Source of the DNA: Liolophura sinensis
Taxonomy: Eukaryota > Mollusca > Polyplacophora > Chitonida > Chitonidae
Direction: 5' to 3'
Assembly (NCBI RefSeq): GCF_032854445.1
Contig: NC_088297.1
Coordinates: 17,247,127 to 17,311,126 of the forward strand
DNA: 64,000 nucleotides
In this document: piece by piece, positions 23,141 through 33,550 of the stretch
How positions within the stretch are numbered: position 1 is the first letter of the stretch
How the letters are laid out: each line of letters begins with the position of its first letter
Position numbers and translations under genes: made by a program
The notes under the pieces: generated by a model
What the model was told of the DNA's origin: nothing
The model's database searches: none
The model's input: only the letters and a program-made list of their open reading frames with translations

Positions 23141-23799
23141 CGTAGGTTTTCTTAAAATTCAAGGTATCATATATCTGGTTTGTGACCTTCAGTCCATGTC
23201 ACCTCCTAAATGTATGTGGACATCAGGTAATGCGCTAAATAATAATAAACTAGCAATATGATTATTATTATTATTATTATTATATAATACTAGTATTATT
23301 TATTTTAGTGAATAAGGCTAATACGTGTATACCTTAATGAACAATATGAAAATCATAATCGGGCCTACAAGAAAGCCTACTAAAATTGCACAGGTTATTA
23401 TAACTCTAACATGACATCTTGGTTACCATGGAAACAAAATTCTTACAATGCACTCAATCGTTTGTTCTATAACATATTAAGATAACCATACATAATGCAC
23501 AGGACAAATTTTCCTGCACAATGGCGACTCAATGAATACGCAATGAATCAGAAGTATGTTGCCAGTTTTGCCACCAAAAGAATATTATTGCAACGGGAGG
23601 AATGAACAAGAGATAATGGACTTCACACAGCTTAGGACCAATTTACCTACTCTACGCAGGAAAAGTTACCTCCCTTGCCAAGCTCTGGAAGGTTACTGGA
23701 CTGTAAGCTCATTACAAAAGACAGCATGGCAAAGATTTCAGAACAGGTCATGGCACTGACCATTCTTGTGTAAAATATCTGAAAGAAAACTAGGTGGTC

Positions 23800-24400
23800 T
23801 GTCTTACTGTCTTTACACCTGTCTGCCAGTCAACTTGTCTATATCTGTTAGATTATACATGCGTCTGTTCATCTGTCTATCTGTCTCTGTGTGACGGCCT
23901 ATATGTCCATGTCTGATTGTGTCTGTATGTCTGTCCGTTGGTCTGTTAGATTGTGTCTGCATGCACCTGTCTATTTCAGTGTCTGTTCTCTGTCTGTCGC
24001 TATGTCTGTTAGATTGTGTCTGTATGTGTCTGTTCATTTGTGTTTCTTCTGTGTGATGTTCTATAGGTCTGATTGTGTCTGCATGTCTGTTTATTTCAGT
24101 GTCTGTTCCCTGTCTGTCCATCAGTATGTCTGTTGGATTGTGTCTGTTTGTTTGTGTGTCTTCTGTGTGATATTCCATTTGCCTGATTGTGTCTAGGTGT
24201 CTGTCTATTTCGGTGTCTGTTCTCTGTCTGTCCCTCTGTCCGTTAGATTGTGTCTGTATGTGTCTGCCTGTTTGTCTGTCTTCTGTGTGAAGTTCCATGT
24301 CTGTTTGTCTGTCTTCTGTGTGAAGTTCTATATGTCTGTTTGTCTGTCTTCTGTGTGAAGTTCTATATGCCTGATTGTGTCTGCATATCTGTTGTCTGTT
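23800..24400. repeat. CTGT-rich imperfect repeat
   Basis: Repeated TGTCTGT and longer blocks such as TCTTCTGTGTGAAGTTCTA; open reading frames across it are low-complexity artefacts. Confidence 0.85.
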
Positions 24401-24533
24401 CTCTGACTGTCAGTAAATGAGAATCAGATCGCCTGTTTGTTTACGGAGAATATGCAGAACATTTGAAGATCTGACCCCTTAATCACGTGAGATTTCACTG
24501 ACAGGTCTGACATATACAGTATGCTGGATGATG

Positions 24534-27500
24534 CTAAAGCTTTAGGCAAATTGTTTTCACTTCGGTGTAAAACTCCAGTGACTCCTTAGCACCTTCTCGT
24601 CCTAACCCTGAAGATTTTGTTCCTCCAAATGGCATGTTCAGGTCTCGTACCAGCCAGCAATTTGCCCACACTGTCCCCACCTAGAAACGAAAAGACACAT
24701 GCATTATCACACACAAATTATCACAGGTGTTTTACCACACAAATTATCACAGATACATTCATATCACACATGAACTATCATAGGTACATGTACATTATTG
24801 CACTTGTATTATCACACAGATTGTTACACAATGACAATATTCTATTCTCAGCAGTAGTTTTTCAAACAACATCACACATTTACCACTGTACTTGCACATA
24901 CGCCAACCCTAATTCTACTAGCTGAGATAATCCAGCTCAATTTATTTATTTATTTGATTATTTGCTTGACTGGTGTTTTACGCCTTACTCAAAAATATTT
25001 CACTTATACAACAGCGGCCAGCATTATGGTGGGAGGAAACCTGAGAGAGCCCAGGAGAAACCCATGACCATCTGCAGGTTGCTGACAGACCTTCCCACGG
25101 TCGAAGAGGAAGTCAGCATGAGCTGGACTTGAACTCACAGCAACCGCATTGGTGAGAGAATCCTAGACTCTTAACCAACTAGCCACGGAGGCCCCATAAT
25201 CAAGCTCAAGGGTCATGTTTCAAAACATGTACAACAGTCTGGCATTAGTGAGTAAATCACAAGGTTTCAATTCACATTTTTGTCTACTGATTTGTCGTCT
25301 TTTACACTCACACAAATTAACTGTGATAAATATTAGACAAACAAAATTCTGGTATTGTTATATACATGTATACCTGTAGTTTCTGAGACACGTGATGTAA
25401 ACAGCGACTGTCCTTCGTCCACACTGTGGCACACAAACCGTACTTCACGTCATTGGCTCGTCGAATGACCTAGTCAAGTAAAAACACAATGTCACTCCAG
25501 ATTTCTACTCTGAAACAATAATGTGGGACATATGAGATTGCCAGTTCAAAACTCGGACTGGTCTCAGCCAATTTTCAGATCTAAAATCTCAGCTATAACA
25601 AATACCAATTAAACCATTACCTGAGCCACATTTAGGACATTTGGACTGCTGTTTTTAGCCAATATAATGTAACTGTAACAGGAATACACAGTTTCTCTTT
25701 TCTCACATTATTATTCCATCTAATAAACAACATACCCATTTCTTTACTTTTCCAAGAGTACTGGCATAGAATTGCAATTTTTAGCTTTCAGCACAACTAA
25801 TATCTATCCCAGAAATAAGAATGATCAGTATACCTCTTCCTCCGTCTGAAAAGGGACAATACAAGTGACTGGCCCAAATATTTCCTCTTTCATCAAACGA
25901 GAATCATCTTTCACATCAGTTATGACTGTTGGCCTCATAAAATAGCCCTGTCAAACAATGAAGATAAACAAGCTTCCACCACAGCTCACTTTGTGTATTT
26001 ATTTATTTATTTAATTGTTGTTTAACACTATATTCAAGAATACGATGACTGTCAGTTTTATGGGTGGAGAAAACCGGAATGCACGGGGTAAACCACCAGC
26101 CACAGCTTACCTACAACCACAGATATGCACACTGTACTGAGGGAAAACAAGTGGTCTTAAACAAGTGTTAGACTGCGTAACCTGCCACACCTGATCACCA
26201 GGGACTGTTTATTATCAAGGCCTCTCAAACAGATTTATGAATGAATGAAGCACCACCTTTTGTCACGTACCTGACGCAGTCTCATGACGGTTTGAACCAA
26301 TGAGCCAAAACTGAAATAACTATGACAATATCCAGGTACTACAGGTATTGTGTGAGCGTGAAAGTTACATTTGTGAATCTATCGCATTAATCTCATTCAC
26401 ACCTGATATTTTCACCCTATGACCTGGAGGTCAAATCTCGTATACTAACAGTCAGTTGAACCAGAAAATAGATGTAGCAGAATATCTCCAAATCTCACAT
26501 GTCGATTCCTCTCCTCCAGTTCTAATTCTTCTACACCGTCTCCACACAAAATGGTGGCTCCTTCCGCTCTGGCTACCTCCACATAACCTTTGACCTTAGC
26601 CAGGTGATCTTTGCTGATTAGGGCACCCATCCATGACTCAGCTTTCCTGGGATCCCCCACTTTGATGGCCCTGCAGATCATATCACACAGTCAATGAACG
26701 AATGCTCTGAGCCATCCAGGTAAGGTGGATTTAATACACAAAACACTGGATACATGTTGAGCAATTTCTGCAGCTGGAACTCACCAATGGGCTTCATCAG
26801 AGAACATCAAGAATGCGGTAACAATTTACAGACACGGGTATGTATATGTACATGCATACCTGCAACCAGTTCGTAAATTTCATAACAAAAGCTGCAAATC
26901 TGTAAAATGTGGTGTATTATTGTAGTTCCTTTGGAAAAGAGTTCCAAGAGTTCAACATATCATGCACTTTTCATAATTTCGGCCTACTTATTTATTTGCC
27001 TGGTGGTTAATACCATACTCCACAATTGTTCACATGTGCATGATGTCATTCAGTTTTACGGGTTGGAAGAACCTGAGTAAACTGACCATCAGTCTTTGCC
27101 AGGTACTTTTATACAAACCTCTTAACTTTAATAAAGCCCTAGAAAAACAAGTATAAGCTGGATTTGAACCTAGAAGATTGACAGCTGCAACTCCATACAA
27201 TGTTTCAGCCAACAAGAGTTTGCAAAGGGTCCAAAAGTAGACGGCAGCTGTAATATGAAAACTATTGCTAGATGTCATTTACTTCTGCAGTGAAATCCAC
27301 AGTTAAATTGGGTCCCAGAGATATTTGGAGCATGAAAACTTGCAGTACACCAAAGATAAAACTACACAGATACTGATAGTCACCTCTTATTTTGGAGGGG
27401 GCCTCCGTGGCTCAGTCGGTTAGCGCGCTAGCGCAGCGTAATGACCCAGGAGCCTCTCACCAATGCGGTCGCTGTGAGTTCAAGTCCAGCTCATGCTGGC

Positions 27501-30500
27501 TTCCTCTCCGGCCGTAAGTGGGAAGGTCTGCCAGCAACCTGCGGATGGTCGTGGGTTTCCCCCGGGCTCTGCCCGGTTTCCACCCACCATAATGCTGGCC
27601 GCCGTCGTATAAGTGAAATATTCTTGAGTACGGCGTAAAACACCAATCAAAAAAAAAAAAAAATCTTATTTTGGAAATTAAGAAAGCCATATTCGATCAC
27701 CTGTAAGCATTTCTTCATAGGCAGTATAGCGCAGCGCAATGACCCAGGAGCCTCTCACCAGTGCGGTCACTGTGAGTTCAAGTCCAGCTCATGCTGGCTT
27801 CCTCTCTGGCCGTAGGTGGGAAAGTCTATTAGCAACCTGCGGATGGTCGTGGGTTTCCACTGGGCTGTGCTCGGTTCCCTCCCACCATAATGCTTGTCGC
27901 CATGGTATAAGTGAAATATTCTTGAGTATGGCGTTAAACACCAATAAAATAAATAAATTATAGGCAGTAAAACTTCAAGCAGCAATGCACAGCCTTTTTA
28001 AATTTAAGCTCTGGAAAGTCCTTTAAAAGGTTTCAAAGTTGATCGACTAGTCTTGAATTCCACACCTAGCAGCTGTCACAAACTTTTCAACGAATGTCTT
28101 GTAAATCTCCTGCTGGACAAATATACGACTTGTACAGAGGCAAACTTCCCCCTGGTTGATGAAAGATGACCTGAAACACATAAATATTAGATCATCATTC
28201 AAAGGGAAACAAATTCATTCTGAATATAGGAACAAAGGTACTCTGGTTTCATGAAATGCCACTGACAGGCTTCTATCGATATCAAAGAAAATGGTGAGAC
28301 GGAAGTTTAAAAGCAGCAATGTTAATATACTAGGGCTGGGTGGGGTGTCACATCTGGTGTCAGTTAACTGTGGATGGGTGGGGTGTCAGTATGCTGTGGG
28401 TGGGTGGGGTGTCAGTATACTGTGGCTGGCTGGAGTGTCAGTATGCAGTGGCTGGGTGGGGCATCAGTATACTGTGTCTTGTTGGGGTGTCAGTATACTG
28501 TGGTTGGGTGCGTGTCAGATTACTGTGGATGGGTGAGAGTATTCGTGCAGAGTTGCTGGTTGGAGTGTTAGCATACTGTGTATAGTTGAGGTGTCAGTAC
28601 GCTGTGGTTGGGTGGGGTTTCCTTATACAGTGGCTGAGTGGGTTTTCTTATACAGTGTCTCGGTGGGGTGTCCATATACAGTGGCTAGGTGAGATATCAG
28701 TATACTGTGGCTAAGTGAGATGTCGGTATACTGTGGATGGGTCTGGTGTCAGTGTTATGTGGAATGTCACTACATTGTGGGTGTGGATTCAGTACACTGT
28801 GTGGGTGGGGCTTCAGTATACTGTGTGAGGGTGGGGTATCAGTACACTGTGTGTGAGTGGGGTGACAGTATACTGTGTGTGGGTGGAATGTCACTACACT
28901 GTGGGTGTGGATTCAGTACACTGTGTGGGTGGGGCTTCAGTATACTGTGTGAGGGTGGGGTATCAGTACACTGTGTGTGAGTGGGGTGACAGTATACTGT
29001 GTGTGGGTGGAATGTCACTACACTGTGGGTGTGGATTCAGTACACTGTGTGGGTGGGGCTTCAGTATACTGTGTGAGGGTGGGGTATCAGTACACTGTGT
29101 ATGAGTGGGGTGACAGTATACTGTGTGTGGGTGGAATGTCACTACACTGTGGGTGTGGATTCAGTACACTGTGTGGGTGGGGCTTCAGTATACTGTATGT
29201 GAGTGCGATGTCAGTATCCTCTGTGCGAATGGGGAGTCAGCACACTGTGCATTGGTGGGGTGTCAATATAACCTTGCTAATCAAAGGGAGGTAACACGTC
29301 AACATATGTTTATGCAATTGGCTGCAATCGGCTGAAGTATACATATCTTGCATGTTATGGTCACGGGAGTATTTTGCCTGAAGAGGAGGAATTATCTCAG
29401 CAGTATGTGCCCCCTAAAACTCACTTGATTGTAGTAGGAATGCACTGATCCAAATCTGCATCTTTGAAAATAACCGCTGCGTTTTTACCTCCTAACTGAA
29501 AAGTCAAAATTATAATCTGATTCAGACAAAAATCCTATTCACCATAATAAAGCACATTTACATAGGGAGTCATAATTAACAGTGCTGGATATACACATGT
29601 ACAGCTAAATGATGCCCACTTCATCAACTTTTTTTTTCTTTCAAAAAAACCTAATTTATCAAGTACCAAGGCTTCTGACAACAGTTCTGCGACCGCTAAC
29701 CCTTCAGAATAGCAAAGCTATTAACATACTGCTGACATGGCGTACCTTAAGCCATAATCATTCCTTCAGAACCCAGGAGGTTTATCAGGTATCTGGCACG
29801 AAGTGGCCAAAAGTTTCCTCAATGCTATCACCAGAATCATTCACCCCAATGCTTGGCAACTATCAGATATTAAGGAGAAATGCTCTGGATTAATTCTGAG
29901 AATGCCCATCTAATCCCATACCGATGCATCCCTGTACATGGAGGCAGCTAAAATGTACTTTGAGAGGGCAACCCTCTGTCATAGATTAATGTGGGAATTC
30001 CCATGTTATACACAAGGTGACTGTTTTGTATTTCTATCCTATCTTGAAATGGTTAAGAACTGTTTAAAAAATTCTTGGATATGGATGCCAATCCAGACCA
30101 CAACCAAAAATATTTTTGTTAAAGAGGTAATTATTAGGGCTATTCTAAAATAATAGCAAAAAATTTGAATGTATTGGTGACGACCTATTTTTTCGCTTTA
30201 ACCCCTTAAAGTAGCTGACACACACACATTTGCTAAAAAACATAACCTACTTGGCAGAGGTAAACTTAATGTGGTCAGAATTCCCAAATATAAGCCAGAT
30301 TTCTCTTCCAGCAAGGTACTAGTCAAATCTCACCTCTAGTGACATTTTCTTGCAGAACGGGGCAGCTGCCAGTCGTAGTTTCTCTGCAGTGACAGTCCCG
30401 CCCGTAAAGGAGATGAGGGGCACATCCGGGTGTTTGACCAGAGCTTCCCCAGCGCTCTGGCCACGCCCAAACACGATGTTCACCACACCTGAAGGCACAC

Positions 30501-33500
30501 CTGAAAATATGACAACAATTTCATCACAAAGCTCTTACAAACTTATAGGCCCATTAGTCTGGTTCCCTGACATATTCTGCATACCTTGAATGTGACCTCA
30601 TGTACATTACAAAGCTATCTGCCCTACGATTGGCCACTTATATATAGTAACACATTGGCAGCGGGGGAAGACTATCAACACAGTATGTTGTATGAAAGGG
30701 CTATTGCAAAGTATTAACACCTGAATTTAACGTGACAATGTACAGCACCCCTGTGGCGTCACAAAGAACTTTTGGGGAAATTTTTTTTTTTGATACCCAA
30801 GCATAATGGTAAATGTAATCAAAACAGATGTTTAACATTTCATAGAACAATAGCATCACACCTACATACCCTAATTCTTTTAATTTTTGAGACAGAGATT
30901 AGTTGTGTTGAAAGCAGAATATTACATTTGTTTACCAGCCTTTTGGAAGAGTACTGATATACATATGTTGTTCATTAGATGGTCTAACCATGAAACTTAA
31001 TATTTTGGCTACAATTACATATATATTGGCTAAAATGAGCAGAACAGGTGCCCCAAAAATTAGAAGAAATAGGGTACACAACTGTATACAAGGTATACTA
31101 GTCTTGCTAAACTAACAGTGTAACACTCAAACTTAAGGAAAGTTGGCCAAGTCTAAAATCTGTAAAAATCTGGTAAAAATATAAAGAAAAATACTTTCAA
31201 AATATAATCAGATGAGGACATGAAATAGAAGGTACAAAAGTGTGACTAATTTCTGTGGCCATGCAACAATTATTCATGATGTTGTAAGAACAAAAATGTT
31301 TCATTGCAAATTTGAAATTGTGTCTCAGAACACAGTTTTTTCAAAGGTAGAAAAGGTGAGCAAAACAGACTGAGCACTTTCGCCTTGCAAAGTTACCTGC
31401 ATCTTTGAAGACCTTGCATAATGCCCAGGCTGACACAGAGGTCATCTCGCTGGGCTTCACCACGACGGTGTTGCCGGCTGCTATCGCTGGAGCAACCTTG
31501 AAGGTGAGGAGATAGAGGGGGAGGTTCCACGGGGTGATGAGGCCAGCCACACCCACTGGGTAACGCATGGTGTAATTGAGGGCTCCTACCGGCTCCAGAA
31601 TACTAGAGCTGTTAACATTATCCGATGCAGCGAATTAAGCAGTTTGTCAAGACATTCAAGACAAAAAACACTAATCAGATATTTATTTATTTATCTGACT
31701 GGTGTTTTACACCATACTTAAGAATATTTCAGTTGTATAGACATCGGCCAGTGTTATTCTGGGAGGAAACAGGGCATAGCCTGGGGGAAACCCACGATCA
31801 TCAGTAGGTTGCTGACAGAACTTTCCAAGTACATTTATAGGTCAGCATGGGCTCCAGAGAAATATGTTTGCAGTCACACCTGTTCCTTACATGTACCTTT
31901 TATGTCTGTCAATTTATCACAAGCACAATGTTCACTGGTTATTTCCAAGGTCGTAAGGGCCCTAAGATTCTCGAAGTAACACACAAAGTGACCCGCTGTA
32001 CTGACGCCCTCAACATATTTCACAGGGGCAGGTAACTGTAGCAGATATATAAAACGGAGCATGATTTGATGTTGGTTTGGGATCTGGTAAAATTTTGCAA
32101 ACCCTATAATCACAGGAATGTCAGATAATTTTGGAGATCTGATGGATGTAGGTTTTGTGTAGAAAGCCAGCATCTTACAGGCAATGCCCAGTGGAAGCAT
32201 TTGTAATGCTGCCTAAAGAGACACCAATTTTCTGTTTCACTAAAATCCAATAACGGGATAAAAATAACACTGAAAATACACAATTTTATTTTGTCCTACC
32301 TTGATGTTTTTATGATTTTCCTGTTTTTCAAGGCTTTCTGATCAAGTAAATATATCTTCAATAAGAAAAATTGCCGAGATACACTACATTTTCCACAAGA
32401 TTTCAAGTTTTATTTTTATAGTACCTTCCTCAGATACTGAAAAAAGACTTATTCTGACCTTTAAACAACAATTAAACTTGGTGTGGCCAATGGATGTGCA
32501 AGAAAAAAATCTGATACTGAATACTGTAACAAAATCTGTCACAAAATCTGATACTGAATACTGTCACAAATCTGATATTGAATACTGTCACAAAATCTGA
32601 TACTGTATACTGTCACAAAATCTGATACTGAACACTGTCACAAAATCTGATACTGTACACTGTCACAAATCTGATAGTGAGTACTGTCACAAAATCTGAT
32701 ACTGTATACTGTCACAAAATCTGATACAGAATACTGTCACAAAGTCTGATATTGAATACTGTCACAAAATTTGATACTGAATACTGTCACAAAATCTGAT
32801 ACTGTATACTGTCACAAAATCTGATACAGAATACTGTCACAAAATCTAATACTGTATACTGTCACAAAATCTTATACTGAATACTGTCACAAAATCTGAT
32901 ACTGTATACTGTCACAAAATCTGACACAGAATACTGTCACAAAATCTGATACAGAATACTGTCACAAAGTCTGATATTGAATACTGTCACAAAATTTGAT
33001 ACTGAATACTGTCACAAAATCTGATACTGTATACTGTCACAAAATCTGATACAGAATACTGTCACAAAATCTAATACTGTATACTGTCACAAAATCTTAT
33101 ACTGAATACTGTCACAAAATCTAATACTGTATACTGTCACAAAATCTGACACAGAATACTGTCACAAAATCTGATACTGTATACTGTCACAAAATCTTAT
33201 ACTGAATACTGTCACAAAATCTGATACTGAATACTGTCACAAAATCTGATACTGAATACTGTCACAAAATCTGATACTGTATACTGTCACAAAATCTGAT
33301 ACTGTATACTGTCACAAAATCTAATACTGTATACTGTCACAAAATCTTATACTGAATACTGTCACAAAATCTGATACTGTATACTGTCACAAAATCTGAC
33401 ACAGAATACTGTCACAAAATCTGATACTGAATACTGTCACAAAATCTGATTCTGAATACTGTATCTCCTTGGGTTCAATATAATATTGACAAGTTTGGAC

Positions 33501-33519
33501 TAACACATGTACATATACT

Positions 33520-33550
<31 letters not shown>

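Larger units (their letters stand above)
13767..24533. other. Convergent intergenic region, IRS to ALDH8A1
   Basis: No supportable gene. Contains four minisatellites or simple repeats (14.8, 16.8, 20.2, 23.8 kb), MITEs, SINE-A copies and AT-rich filler. The 3'UTRs of both flanking genes must end here. G-rich runs occur near 14,584-14,604 and 17,814-17,827. Confidence 0.6.

Noticed and set aside
23813..24298. Thr/Gln/Asp-rich 161-aa frame on the minus strand
   Set aside because: Low-complexity translation of the CTGT repeat.
28291..29335. Cys/Gly-rich small proteins across 28.3-29.3 kb
   Set aside because: Frames through the SINE-B-derived minisatellite; no start context or signal peptide.
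29609..30153. Two small genes in ALDH8A1 intron 4
   Set aside because: No domain, no signal peptide, poor context; likely chance frames.
32507..33462. CRISPR array
   Set aside because: Head-to-tail satellite with no unique spacers, in an intron of an animal gene.
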